Positions 18,543 through 27,631 of a stretch of DNA of 64,000 nt are shown piece after piece. The DNA is from Pseudovibrio sp. Tun.PSC04-5.I4. Its GTDB lineage: Bacteria; Pseudomonadota; Alphaproteobacteria; Rhizobiales; Stappiaceae. A model generated the notes under the pieces. That model was given only the letters and a program-made list of their open reading frames with translations. It was not told where the DNA came from and did no database searches. Positions within the stretch are counted from its first letter, which is position 1; each line of letters opens with the position of its first letter. The stretch is from NCBI RefSeq assembly GCF_900104145.1, contig NZ_FNLB01000006.1:2616501-2680500 (forward strand). Reading direction: 5' to 3'. Made by a program: the position numbers and the translations under genes.

Positions 18543-19748
18543 ATGGCGAAACAAAAAAAGACAGGCAATGTCCTTGAGCAGCGTGAACAAGGGCGGCGTT
18601 TGATTTTTTCGCACATCCGCCAGTTTGATCAAGCTGCCCGAGTTGACATTGCCAAGTCTACTGGGCTTTCACCTGCGACAGTTACAACTATAACCGCTGA
18701 GTTGATTGCGGAAGGTATTCTTGAGGAGGTAGCAGAGCAGAGCGATACTTCTGAGGTTCGGCGCGGGAGGCCTCGCATAGAGCTTAAAATCAGAGGGGCA
18801 GCTCACAAAGTGGCTGGCATTAAGCTCTCCGATAAAGTGGCAACTCTGGTGATCATGAACCTTGAAGGTGAGGAGCTGTCCAATCACTCCATGCCCATGC
18901 CAAACCTACCACTTGAGGAAAACCAGACCGTCGATTTTATTTATGCGCTCTTGCATGAAGCGCTCAATAAATCCGGTCTTTCCTATAAGGATCTGTCTGC
19001 CATTGGCATCGGTTTACCGGGCATTGTGGACGCTAAGCGTGGCTTCGTTTACTGGTGCCCGCTGTTCGCCTCACGAAATGTGGATCTACTGCAATCACTC
19101 TCAGCCAAACTGCCACTGCCTGTCTTCATTGACAACGACACCAACCTCGTTGCGCTTGCGGAGCTTTGGTTTGGCTATGGTCGCAATCATACCGATTTTC
19201 TTGTGGTCACCATCGAGCACGGTGTTGGCATGAGCATCGTAATGGACAGCAAGGTTTACCGCGGGGCCAGAGGCAGCGGAGCCGAATTCGGGCATACTAA
19301 GGTTCGACCCGATGGTGCCTTATGTCGGTGCGGGCAACGAGGGTGCCTAGAAGCGTATGTCGCTGATTATGCTTTGCTACGAGACGCAGACACGGTGATG
19401 ACTGGCCACATGAACCTCAATGCAGAACAACGACTTACGTATCTTTTTGAGGCAGCCAAAGGTGGCAATGAAACGGCACAGGCCATATTCAAGCGAGCCG
19501 GACAAATGTTTGCGACTGGCCTTGCAAATCTGGTCAATATTTTCGATCCGGCTATCATCATCCTTTCTGGGGAACAGATGAAGTTTGATTACCTTTACGA
19601 GCACGACGTCATCGAAAGCATGAGGAACTCCATAGTAAATATTGATGCCCCTGCTCCTGAGGTTCAGATACACAAATGGGGTGACTTGATGTGGGCAAAA
19701 GGGGCCGCAGCTTTTGCCCTCAATGAGGTTCTTGCCCGCTCTTTGTGA
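18543..19748 (+). CDS. ROK family regulator of the xylose genes (XylR-like)
   Basis: A 401-aa ROK regulator. The N-terminal winged helix-turn-helix reads DIAKSTGLSPATVTTITAELI (residues about 39-59). The sugar-kinase-like body contains the ROK zinc motif CRCGQRGCLEAY and the DNTNLVALAELWFG stretch. Its place between xylFGH and xylBA makes it the likely xylose-responsive repressor of both. Note there is no clear Shine-Dalgarno at normal distance, since a repeat copy abuts the start codon; expression may be low or self-limited. It could also be read as a sugar kinase, but the HTH argues against that. Confidence 0.85.
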   Translation: MAKQKKTGNVLEQREQGRRLIFSHIRQFDQAARVDIAKSTGLSPATVTTITAELIAEGILEEVAEQSDTSEVRRGRPRIELKIRGAAHKVAGIKLSDKVATLVIMNLEGEELSNHSMPMPNLPLEENQTVDFIYALLHEALNKSGLSYKDLSAIGIGLPGIVDAKRGFVYWCPLFASRNVDLLQSLSAKLPLPVFIDNDTNLVALAELWFGYGRNHTDFLVVTIEHGVGMSIVMDSKVYRGARGSGAEFGHTKVRPDGALCRCGQRGCLEAYVADYALLRDADTVMTGHMNLNAEQRLTYLFEAAKGGNETAQAIFKRAGQMFATGLANLVNIFDPAIIILSGEQMKFDYLYEHDVIESMRNSIVNIDAPAPEVQIHKWGDLMWAKGAAAFALNEVLARSL

Positions 19749-19947
19749 GCGTCGCATTCATTATTTCAAAACTCAAAGATAATAATAGCTCATAACTCTA
19801 TTTTGGCGCCGTTAACGCACAAATTACAGTCCACTAGGTAGTTGAACTATGTGTTTTTAGCTTGATTTATTTTGATACTCAAATTTAAATGGACTTAGCA
19901 AAAAAAGAGCGGCTCTGCTGCTCACTGCTTCCAGGTAGGGGAACGCA

Positions 19948-21396
19948 ATGTACTTAGGTCTTGATTTAGGCACCTCAGGATTAAAAGCTGCACTCATCGA
20001 TGAGCACCAACGCATTGTCGCAACAGCTCACTCTGCGCTGACTGAAAGCCGCCCAAAACCCGGCTGGAGTGAACAGGACCCCGAGTCCTGGATTACAGCT
20101 GCGATTGATGTGTTTGATCAACTCAAAGCCAGCACTCCTGAAAAACTTGGGGCTCTCAAAGGCATTGGGCTTTCCGGTCAGATGCATGGCGCTACACTGC
20201 TGAATGCAGCAGATGAGCCAATCTCTCCCTGCATTTTGTGGAATGACACCCGGAGCCATCTGGAAGCGGCGGAGTTGGATTCCCTTCCAGCGTTCCGCGC
20301 CATTTCCGGTTCCATCGTCTTCCCCGGCTTTACAGCGCCTAAACTGCGTTGGATTGAAAACAACGCACCTGATTTATTTGAGAAGGTTCAAAAAGTCCTT
20401 TTACCAAAAGATTTCCTTCGACTTTGGCTAACAGGCACTTATGCCTCCGAAATGTCTGACGCCTCTGGCACGAGCTGGTTGGATGTCGCCAACCGGTGCT
20501 GGTCTCCCGAACTGCTCGAACTCAGCCACATGCGCCGCGACCAGATGCCAGAACTTGTTGAGGGCACGCAGGTCAGCGGAGAACTGAGGTCTGAACTGAC
20601 ACAGCGCTGGGGCCTGCCCAAAGGCGTTGTGGTTGCTGGTGGTGCCGGAGATAACGCTGCCTCTGCAATAGCGGTAGGGGCCGTCTCTGCTGGCTCAGGG
20701 TTCATTTCACTAGGCACTTCCGGCGTGCTTTTTGCCGCCAATGATGGCTACCAACCCGCTCCTGAAAGTGCGGTGCATACATTCTGCCACGCACTGCCTG
20801 ATGCATGGCACCAGATGGGCGTCATCCTGTCTGCAACCGATGCCTTGAACTGGTACGCAAAGCTGGTGGGTGACAGCGCGGGCAATCTGACAAATGCATT
20901 GGGAGATGAGTTACAGAAGCCTGGATCAAACCTCTTCCTGCCCTACCTTGGTGGTGAACGTACCCCGCACAATGATGCGGCTGTGCGCGGAGCGTTTCTA
21001 GGCCTGTCCCATGGTGATGATACGCAGGCCCTCACGCGCACTGTACTGGAAGGTGTTGCCTTTGCCTTCCGTGATTGTCAGGAAGCGCTACTCTCCACTG
21101 GCACAAAGCTGGACCGGCTCACAGCCGTTGGCGGCGGCTCCCAATCCAATTATTGGCTCTCCCTGCTCGCCACAGTACTCAATGTACCCATTGATCGCCC
21201 AACTGCGGGAGATTTCGGTGGGGCCTTTGGCGCTGCGCGTCTGGGGCTCATTGCATCTGAAGGTGCAGATCCTGTTGCCATATGCACACCTCCAAGCTCC
21301 GTTGAAACATTCCTGCCTGAGCAAAATCTCTGCGCTGCCTTCAGCGACGCCTACGCTCGGTTTGCTCAAACTTATCCCGTCCTAAAGGATCTCTGA
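19948..21396 (+). CDS. xylB: Xylulokinase
   Basis: A 482-aa FGGY-family kinase that phosphorylates D-xylulose to xylulose 5-phosphate. MYLGLDLGTSGLKAALID is the N-terminal phosphate-binding motif, SGQMHGATLL is typical of xylulokinases, and GGAGDNAASAIAVG and TAVGGGSQSNYWLSLLATVL are the C-terminal family motifs. The AGGTAGGGG ribosome site lies about 10 bases upstream. The gap before it contains a CTCAAATTTAAA site related to the repeat upstream of xylF. xylA starts one base after its stop triplet. Confidence 0.95.
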   Translation: MYLGLDLGTSGLKAALIDEHQRIVATAHSALTESRPKPGWSEQDPESWITAAIDVFDQLKASTPEKLGALKGIGLSGQMHGATLLNAADEPISPCILWNDTRSHLEAAELDSLPAFRAISGSIVFPGFTAPKLRWIENNAPDLFEKVQKVLLPKDFLRLWLTGTYASEMSDASGTSWLDVANRCWSPELLELSHMRRDQMPELVEGTQVSGELRSELTQRWGLPKGVVVAGGAGDNAASAIAVGAVSAGSGFISLGTSGVLFAANDGYQPAPESAVHTFCHALPDAWHQMGVILSATDALNWYAKLVGDSAGNLTNALGDELQKPGSNLFLPYLGGERTPHNDAAVRGAFLGLSHGDDTQALTRTVLEGVAFAFRDCQEALLSTGTKLDRLTAVGGGSQSNYWLSLLATVLNVPIDRPTAGDFGGAFGAARLGLIASEGADPVAICTPPSSVETFLPEQNLCAAFSDAYARFAQTYPVLKDL

Positions 21397-21397
21397 T

Positions 21398-22702
21398 ATG
21401 ACCTCATTTTTCGGTGACATCCAAAAAATTGCCTTTGAAGGCGTAGATTCAACCAATGAACTGGCCTTTCGCCACTACAACCCGGATGAAATCATTATGG
21501 GTAAACCCATGCGGGACCATCTGCGCTTTTCTGTAGCGTATTGGCACTCGTTTGCCTGGGAAGGTGGAGATCCGTTTGGTGGACCAACTTTTGATCGCCC
21601 ATGGTTTGGTGATGAGATGGCGCTTGCCAAAATGAAGGCCGATGTGGCGTTCGATATGTTCAAAATCCTCGGACAGCCCTACTTCTGTTTCCATGATCTG
21701 GATGTTCGTCCAGAAGGGTCTAATTACGCTGAGAACACCTGTAATCTGGAAGAAATTACAGAGTATTTTGAAGGCAAAATGGCAGAGACGGGAACCAAGT
21801 TGCTTTGGGGCACAGCCAACATGTTCTCCAACCGCCGCTATATGTCTGGAGCTTCCACAAACCCGGATCCTGAAGTTTTCGCTTTTGCAGCGGCAACCGT
21901 TAAAAGCTGCATGGATGCAACCCATCGCCTCAACGGTGAGAACTATGTGCTATGGGGCGGCCGCGAAGGATACGAAACTCTTCTCAACACCGATCTAACC
22001 CGCGAGTTGGACAACATGGGCCGGTTCCTTTCTATGGTTGTCGATTACAAACATAAAATCGGTTTCAAAGGCCAGATCTTGGTTGAACCAAAACCTCAGG
22101 AACCATCCAAACACCAGTACGATTATGATGTCGCAACCTGCCATGGTTTCTTGCAGAAATACGGCCTTGAGAACGAAGTAAAGCTGAACCTTGAACAAGG
22201 GCATGCCATTCTTGCCGGTCACAGTTTTGAGCATGAAATTGCGCTTGCTCAATCACTTGGCGTTCTCGGCTCCATAGATATGAACCGCAACGACTACCAA
22301 TCTGGCTGGGATACGGACCAGTTCCCGAACAATGTCCCTGAAGTTGCATTGGCCTACTACCACATCCTCAAAGGGGGTGGATTCACATCCGGCGGTACCA
22401 ACTTTGACGCGAAACTACGCCGTCAGTCGCTCGATCCAGTGGACCTGATTGCAAGCCATGCCGGAGCTATGGATATTTGCGCCAGAGGCCTAAAAGCTGC
22501 CGCTGCAATGCTTGAAGATGGTGGTTTGGAAAGTGCGCTTAATGACCGCTACGCAGGTTGGAGTTCAGCGCAAACCAAAGATGTTATGGACGGCGCAACA
22601 CTTGAAAGCCTGACCAATTGGGTCAAAGAGCAGGACATCAATCCAGCACCAAAATCAGGAAAACAAGAACGCCTCGAAAACTACGTCAACCGCTTTGTCT
22701 AA
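21398..22702 (+). CDS. xylA: Xylose isomerase
   Basis: A 434-aa class II xylose isomerase converting D-xylose to D-xylulose. Key blocks include AYWHSFAWEGGDPFG with the catalytic His, QILVEPKPQEPSKHQYDYD with metal-binding Glu and Lys, NLEQGHAILAGHSFEHE, and SIDMNRNDYQSGWDTDQFP with metal-binding Asp residues. Length fits the class. It is the last gene of the xylose group and is followed by a strong two-way terminator. Confidence 0.97.
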   Translation: MTSFFGDIQKIAFEGVDSTNELAFRHYNPDEIIMGKPMRDHLRFSVAYWHSFAWEGGDPFGGPTFDRPWFGDEMALAKMKADVAFDMFKILGQPYFCFHDLDVRPEGSNYAENTCNLEEITEYFEGKMAETGTKLLWGTANMFSNRRYMSGASTNPDPEVFAFAAATVKSCMDATHRLNGENYVLWGGREGYETLLNTDLTRELDNMGRFLSMVVDYKHKIGFKGQILVEPKPQEPSKHQYDYDVATCHGFLQKYGLENEVKLNLEQGHAILAGHSFEHEIALAQSLGVLGSIDMNRNDYQSGWDTDQFPNNVPEVALAYYHILKGGGFTSGGTNFDAKLRRQSLDPVDLIASHAGAMDICARGLKAAAAMLEDGGLESALNDRYAGWSSAQTKDVMDGATLESLTNWVKEQDINPAPKSGKQERLENYVNRFV

Positions 22703-22720
22703 CCTCCCAAGTTAGATCAA

Positions 22721-22757
22721 AAAAACCCTGCTCAGGAGTTATTGAGCAGGGGTTTTT
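22721..22757. terminator. Bidirectional terminator between xylA and the oxidoreductase gene
   Basis: AAAAACCCTGCTCA pairs with TGAGCAGGGGTTTTT over an 8-base loop. A-run and T-run on the two sides let it stop both xylA transcripts and the convergent minus-strand gene. Confidence 0.85.
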
Positions 22758-22777
22758 GTTGGGAAAATAAACTGGAG

Positions 22778-23974
22778 TTAGAGTTTCCGCCAAACACCGC
22801 CACTTTGAGAGCTGGACACTGCAGTTTCAATGAATCTCAGTCCATCTAAACCATCAGATACGGATGGCAACAGGCTGCTGTTTTGTGGCTGAGGCATATC
22901 CAGAATGCGAGCGGTCAGCATATCAGCGAACTCGTTGTAAAGTGTTGCAAACGCTTCTAGGTACCCTTCTGGATGACCACCCGGAATACGAGAGATCGAC
23001 GCAGAGGCATCAATTGCACCATTTCCGTTGCGGGTTATGCGAAGGCTGGTTTTGCCATAAGGTGAGACATCCAGATAATTCGGATCTTCCTGAGACCACT
23101 CAAGTCCGCCCTTCTCTCCGTAAACACGTAAGCGAAGGCCATTTTCATTGCCCGGCGCCACTTGAGAAGCCCACAACATTCCCTTTGCGCCATTTTCATA
23201 ACGCAGCAGCATCTGCGCATCATCATCCAGCGTACGGCCTTCAACAAAGCTGGTCAGCTCAGCTAAAACCTCAGTCGCTTTCATACCAGAGACGAAAGTC
23301 GCCAGGTTGTAGGCATGGGTGCCAATATCTCCAATACAGCCACCTGCGCCGGAGCGTTTTGGATCGGTCCGCCAGCTCGCCTGTTTCTGTCCTGTTCGCT
23401 CCAACGGCTCGGTCAGCCAATCCTGAGCATATTCAACCTGCACCAGCCGGATTTTGCCCAACTCGCCAGCCTCAACCATAGCCCGGGCCTGCCGTACCAT
23501 GGGATAGCCAGTATAATTGTGCGTGAGCAAAAACAACTTGCCAGTATCTTGCTGAACCTGAACCAGCTTGGCACTTTCTTCCACGGTGGTTGTCATCGGC
23601 TTATCGCAGATGACGTGGAAGCCTGCTTCTAACATCGCACGCGCTGCCGGATAGTGCATGTGATTAGGCGTAACAATGGCCACGACATCAATCGGGTCGT
23701 CACGAAGAGGCTCTTTTGCTGCCATTTCCTCAAATGAGGTGTAGGCTCGATCTGGAGCAATATGAAGCTCTTCCGCTGAAGCTTTCGCCCGATCAGGATC
23801 AGAGGACAGCGCACCGGCTACAAGTTCATACCGATCATCCAATCTGGATGCGATACGGTGGACTGCGCCAATAAATGCACCTTGACCACCACCAATCATA
23901 CCAAGCCGCAGCCTGCGCCCCAAGACCTTCGGTCTTTCCATAACAGGTGCTGTTTGCGTTGCTTCGATGGTCAT
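22778..23974 (-). CDS. Gfo/Idh/MocA family NAD(P)-dependent oxidoreductase
   Basis: A 398-aa sugar or inositol dehydrogenase-like protein. RLGMIGGGQGAFIGAVHR is the Rossmann dinucleotide motif, and VICDKPMTTT is the variant of the usual EKP motif. The C-terminal domain has GGCIGDIGTHAYNLATFVSG with the expected Asp and His. GGAG precedes the ATG. It converges on the xylose operon and is not in it, so any role in pentose metabolism is only a suggestion from position. Substrate unknown. Confidence 0.85.
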   Translation of the reverse strand: MTIEATQTAPVMERPKVLGRRLRLGMIGGGQGAFIGAVHRIASRLDDRYELVAGALSSDPDRAKASAEELHIAPDRAYTSFEEMAAKEPLRDDPIDVVAIVTPNHMHYPAARAMLEAGFHVICDKPMTTTVEESAKLVQVQQDTGKLFLLTHNYTGYPMVRQARAMVEAGELGKIRLVQVEYAQDWLTEPLERTGQKQASWRTDPKRSGAGGCIGDIGTHAYNLATFVSGMKATEVLAELTSFVEGRTLDDDAQMLLRYENGAKGMLWASQVAPGNENGLRLRVYGEKGGLEWSQEDPNYLDVSPYGKTSLRITRNGNGAIDASASISRIPGGHPEGYLEAFATLYNEFADMLTARILDMPQPQNSSLLPSVSDGLDGLRFIETAVSSSQSGGVWRKL

Positions 23975-24170
23975 TACGCTATCTCCGTCATTTTCAGGCT
24001 TACTAGGCGTCGGTTCATGGCTTTATCACTACCAGAACCTGCAAAATCATCAAATGCGTGTTCGATGTTTTTGCTATTCCCTCCACGTAGGCATTGACCA
24101 TCAAGATAGGTCAGCTCAAACTCAATTCGTCTTATTTTCTGCTTCCGACACCCAAAACGGTATAAAAATT

Positions 24171-24776
24171 ATGTCCAATCCAATTGAAAACACACGCACA
24201 TTTTATGAAGAGAATGCTGAGAGTTTTATTGCCCGCACCGTTCATGTTGATATGAGCCATCATTACAAACACTTTCTCAAATCAATCCCTGCTGGAGGCC
24301 GCGTGCTTGATGCGGGATGCGGTTCAGGTCGAGATACACTCGCCTTCAAGAAACTAGGTTATCACTTAGATGCGTTTGACGCATCTTCAGAAATGGTCAA
24401 GTCTGCGCGAGACCTAACCGGTGTTGATGTCCAGCAAAACACATTCCAAAACTTCACCTCAGCCGCTATCTATGACGGTATTTGGGCCTACGCTTCACTG
24501 CTCCATGTTCCTTATGTTGAGCTCCCTCTTGTGCTCAGCAAACTTGCAGCTGCATTGAAAAACAATGCGCCCCTCTTCGCCTCTTTCAAGCTGGGCGAGG
24601 GAGAAGTCACTCGTGAAGACGGTCGGCGATTTTCAATGATGAATGAAGAACGGTTTAGAGCTCTGCTGGCAGAGGTACCAGAACTCAAGCTCGAAAATAT
24701 ACGTATTGTAGATAGTACAAAGAAGATCACACCAGCAGAAAAATGGTTGTGCGTGTTGCTTTCGAAAAGAAACTAA
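24171..24776 (+). CDS. SAM-dependent class I methyltransferase
   Basis: A 201-aa methyltransferase. The SAM motif I is GGRVLDAGCGSGRDTLAF around residues 42-59, followed by FDASSEMVKSARDL and GIWAYASLLHVPYVELP (motif IV region). I chose the ATG giving MSNPIENTRTFYEENAESF because homologous sequence begins there; the longer frame from 23967 overlaps the divergent oxidoreductase. Substrate cannot be inferred; the neighbours are a divergent oxidoreductase and a tRNA. Confidence 0.8.
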   Translation: MSNPIENTRTFYEENAESFIARTVHVDMSHHYKHFLKSIPAGGRVLDAGCGSGRDTLAFKKLGYHLDAFDASSEMVKSARDLTGVDVQQNTFQNFTSAAIYDGIWAYASLLHVPYVELPLVLSKLAAALKNNAPLFASFKLGEGEVTREDGRRFSMMNEERFRALLAEVPELKLENIRIVDSTKKITPAEKWLCVLLSKRN

Positions 24777-24797
24777 TCATCTGATTTTGTGGAATAA

Positions 24798-24887
24798 TGG
24801 CGGAGAGTGAGGGATTCGAACCCTCGGAACGCTTGCGCGCTCAACGGTTTTCGAGACCGCCCCGTTCGACCACTCCGGCAACTCTCC
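24798..24887 (-). tRNA. tRNA-Ser (anticodon CGA)
   Basis: On the minus strand the 90-base sequence has acceptor stem GGAGAGT/ACTCTCC, discriminator G and an encoded CCA. The anticodon loop CTCGAAA gives anticodon CGA for UCG codons. A long variable arm (GAGCGCGCAAGCGTTC) marks it as a class II serine tRNA. The T loop GGTTCGAATCC is standard. Confidence 0.95.
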
Positions 24888-24991
24888 GCATATCTCTGAG
24901 GTTGAGATTTCGGAACCATATAAAGAAGTCTCGTCTTCGACAAGCCCTATGCTCTTTATGATTCAGATAACTCACAGATCACATGCTTATC

Positions 24992-25029
24992 CAAAAACAA
25001 AAAGCGCAGTGAGAGAACCCACTGCGCTT
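24992..25029 (-). terminator. Terminator of the chemoreceptor gene
   Basis: Reading leftward, AAGCGCAGTG pairs with CACTGCGCTT over an 8-base loop and is followed by TTTGTTTTT. It lies 26 bases past the chemoreceptor stop. Confidence 0.85.
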
Positions 25030-25054
25030 AGCTCAATTCGATAATTGAAGGACT

Positions 25055-27049
25055 TTATGCTGCCTGAACATCCTCAAGGAATGTTTTGATGGAGCGATTG
25101 AACTGATCCGCTTCTTCAGAAATGCTATCTGCTTGATCGTTGATGTTTTCGGCTGTCTTGGTAGAGCTTTCAATTGTGTTTGCGACCTCTCCCATTTCAG
25201 TTTCACCAATACGGGATTGATCAGAGGCGTCAGTTACCGAGCGGGCAATTTCACTTACCGTTACTGCCTGCTGCTCTACCGCCGCCGCCACCGCTGAGGA
25301 ACTGCCGGACAACTTCTCCATCATGCTCATGACTTTATCAATAGAACCCACCGCATCACCAGATACCTGCTGGATGGCGTGAATCTGATGAGAGATTTCT
25401 TCGGTTGCAGTTGAGGTCTGATTAGCAAGGTTCTTCACTTCAGAAGCGACAACAGCAAAGCCTTTGCCCATCTCACCTGCACGGGCAGCTTCAATGGTTG
25501 CGTTCAGTGCCAGCAGGTTGGTTTGGTCAGCAATATCTTTAATGAGACTGACGACCTGACCAATGCGGCTTGCAGTTTCGGCAAGCTCCTGAATGGTTTT
25601 GGAAGTACTCACAACCAGATTGCCAACTTCGTCCGCAATCTCTTTGGAATTTACGGCTTCACTGGCGACTTCTTTGATGGAGTGAGACATTTCCTCACTG
25701 GCCGAAGCAACCGTTGCCACTGAAGATGACGCATGACTAACAGCCTCGCCTGCTTTGCCAGCTTTGTCAGAGACGCTTTCTACTGTCACATTGAGTGCGA
25801 AGGATGCATCATGCAATGACTGGATCGCGGTATTGAAGCCTTCTCCTGCCATGTTAGCCACTTTTTCAAATTCGCTGACAAGAGTTGCAACCTTTTGCTC
25901 CCGAATCTGACGGTGTTTGTTGTCTGTATCCCGTTCTTCATTAAGCTGGTTACGTTCGATAGCGTTGGCACGGAACACTTCGAGAATTTTTGCCATTTTG
26001 GCAAACTCATCGCGGCCTTTCGTTCCTTCGATATTGATGGAGACATCGCCTTTGGCCAGAACACTCATTGCGGAATGTAAGTTTGCGAGCGGACGAGAGA
26101 TCTTCCAGGCGATAAACCCTGCGATCATCAAGCCGATAACTCCCATTGCACCAGCCTGCAGTAGAAAACGCCGCATACTCGCGGCGGAGGCCTCACTGTG
26201 CTGGATCGCGGCCTGTTGCTCGCCTTCAACCCCGATCTTATTCAGCGCTTCAGCCGCTGGTAACATTTCATCCAGCTGCTCGAGCGCGAAGGTCATTTCC
26301 TCTTGAATATCGGCACTCAGTACTTCAATCTGCTCAAACGTTTGGGTGTAAGTTACCCAGAGCTCTTCGACCTTAGCTTTTGCGGCCGCTGACATGTCAG
26401 CATTTTTCAAAACCATATCAAACTGCTCGATGCGGCTTTTGAAGGTTTCTTTTTCAATCTCGTAGCCATCAACACCAATGGTCCATTCCATGGCCTGGAG
26501 ATCTTTCAAGAGGCTCGCAACCCGATGGGTATCTTTGCTGACGTTTAGCTTCCGACGTTCCTTATTGATCTCTAAGCGCATGGTATAACTTGCGCCTTGA
26601 AGCGCAGCAATCAAACCACCATCAGCATCGGTGCCACGTTCTATAGTCGCCTCAACAACTGCGCCAAATGTCTCCGAAAATCCGTAGGCATAGCCCTCCA
26701 AGCTATCGTAAAGCTCGTCATCAATACCTTGAGTATTCAACTCCCGACTTTTCTCGACCAAATCAACAACGCGATCACGAGCTGAGGCCGCGACATCAGC
26801 AGCTTCTGAATTGGAGTTCAGAAGGAATTCGCCACCAATTGCCCTCATACGATCTACAGCAGCACCGATAGCCTGCGCATTTTGCATGAGCTGGTTGTAG
26901 GACTGCGTATTTTTTTGAAATGCAGCGTTGTCGGAATTCATTTGGGAAAGGAATATTAATGCTCCGCCCAACACGATAATCGGCAAAAGCCCAAGAGCCA
27001 ATACACGTGTAACGACAGAGTAAACCCAGGCAAACTTTAGAATGCGCAT
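25055..27049 (-). CDS. Methyl-accepting chemotaxis protein
   Basis: A 664-aa membrane chemoreceptor. TM1 is about residues 13-36, a long helical periplasmic sensor follows, and TM2 (AGAMGVIGLMIAGFIAW) is near residues 294-310. A HAMP domain (SRPLANLHSAMSVLAKGD) leads to the cytoplasmic signalling domain. The hairpin tip is conserved: DQTNLLALNATIEAARAGE then MGKGFAVVASEVKNLANQT, which contacts CheA and CheW. The periplasmic part is all-helical with no PAS or Cache pattern, perhaps a helical bimodular sensor; ligand unknown. It is monocistronic with its own terminator. Confidence 0.9.
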   Translation of the reverse strand: MRILKFAWVYSVVTRVLALGLLPIIVLGGALIFLSQMNSDNAAFQKNTQSYNQLMQNAQAIGAAVDRMRAIGGEFLLNSNSEAADVAASARDRVVDLVEKSRELNTQGIDDELYDSLEGYAYGFSETFGAVVEATIERGTDADGGLIAALQGASYTMRLEINKERRKLNVSKDTHRVASLLKDLQAMEWTIGVDGYEIEKETFKSRIEQFDMVLKNADMSAAAKAKVEELWVTYTQTFEQIEVLSADIQEEMTFALEQLDEMLPAAEALNKIGVEGEQQAAIQHSEASAASMRRFLLQAGAMGVIGLMIAGFIAWKISRPLANLHSAMSVLAKGDVSINIEGTKGRDEFAKMAKILEVFRANAIERNQLNEERDTDNKHRQIREQKVATLVSEFEKVANMAGEGFNTAIQSLHDASFALNVTVESVSDKAGKAGEAVSHASSSVATVASASEEMSHSIKEVASEAVNSKEIADEVGNLVVSTSKTIQELAETASRIGQVVSLIKDIADQTNLLALNATIEAARAGEMGKGFAVVASEVKNLANQTSTATEEISHQIHAIQQVSGDAVGSIDKVMSMMEKLSGSSSAVAAAVEQQAVTVSEIARSVTDASDQSRIGETEMGEVANTIESSTKTAENINDQADSISEEADQFNRSIKTFLEDVQAA

Positions 27050-27404
27050 TTTATGCCCCCCGCACGTATGCGGTTTAATTCATTGGATGTGAATAGTCGC
27101 GAGATTGCCACATATATTCCATAGTGGGCGCCTATTCCCCTCTCAGCACTTGTATGGAACATGCACAAATCTCATTTGAGACATTCTTCGCTGGTGAAGG
27201 TTTATTGATCCTTAAATCAATCGCAGAATACTACTTAAAACGCAGCGTAATAAGTATTATGCCGTAACAAATAGATCCTATGTACTACCACATGGGCGTT
27301 GTACGAAGGCGAATCACTCGCCTTCCCGTAGGTTCATTGAAATCCTAGAAATGTGACGGAAGTCTCATAGTCAGAAATTCTCGCCGGTTTACTGAGAATC
27401 TGCG
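27050..27404. other. Gene-free region between chemoreceptor and rplU promoter
   Basis: I see no coding frame with recognisable sequence in this 355-base gap. It holds one perfect hairpin, GAAGGCGA at 27305-27312 with TCGCCTTC at 27318-27325, without a T-run on either side. The chemoreceptor promoter must lie near its left end. Confidence 0.5.
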
Positions 27405-27432
27405 TTGACATTCCAAATTGCCTGCGTATATT
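27405..27432 (+). promoter_or_regulatory. Sigma-70 type promoter of rplU-rpmA
   Basis: TTGACA at 27405-27410 and TATATT at 27427-27432 are separated by 16 bases, close to the housekeeping consensus. Transcription would start near 27440, leaving a leader of about 190 bases before rplU. Confidence 0.65.
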
Positions 27433-27439
27433 CCAGCAG

Positions 27440-27631
27440 CTCATAAATTGCGGGGAAACCCGTGTTTTCGCGCTGTCCGAGGCAAGACATCGACACCGCC
27501 TTCTGGATTTTCCAGAGTTTGCGGTCGATCTCCCCGTAAAGGGACGTTCCTAGAGCATAAGGGAAACGGTCGACAAAGTTCGCAGTTTACTGCGACGCCA
27601 AAGGGTGCGCTTAGATAAGAAGGACATGCGC
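27440..27631 (+). promoter_or_regulatory. Long structured 5' leader of rplU
   Basis: Several hairpins can form: CGGG-GAAA-CCCG at 27451-27462; a two-tier stem with TCTGGA/TCCAGA inside and CCGC/GCGG plus ATCGA/TCGAT outside, spanning about 27489-27529; and TCGCAG-TTTA-CTGCGA near 27580-27595, shortly before the ribosome site. CGGGGA at 27451 can alternatively pair with TCCCCG at 27531, so two exclusive folds exist. Autogenous control by L21 or growth-rate control is plausible but unproven. Confidence 0.45.
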
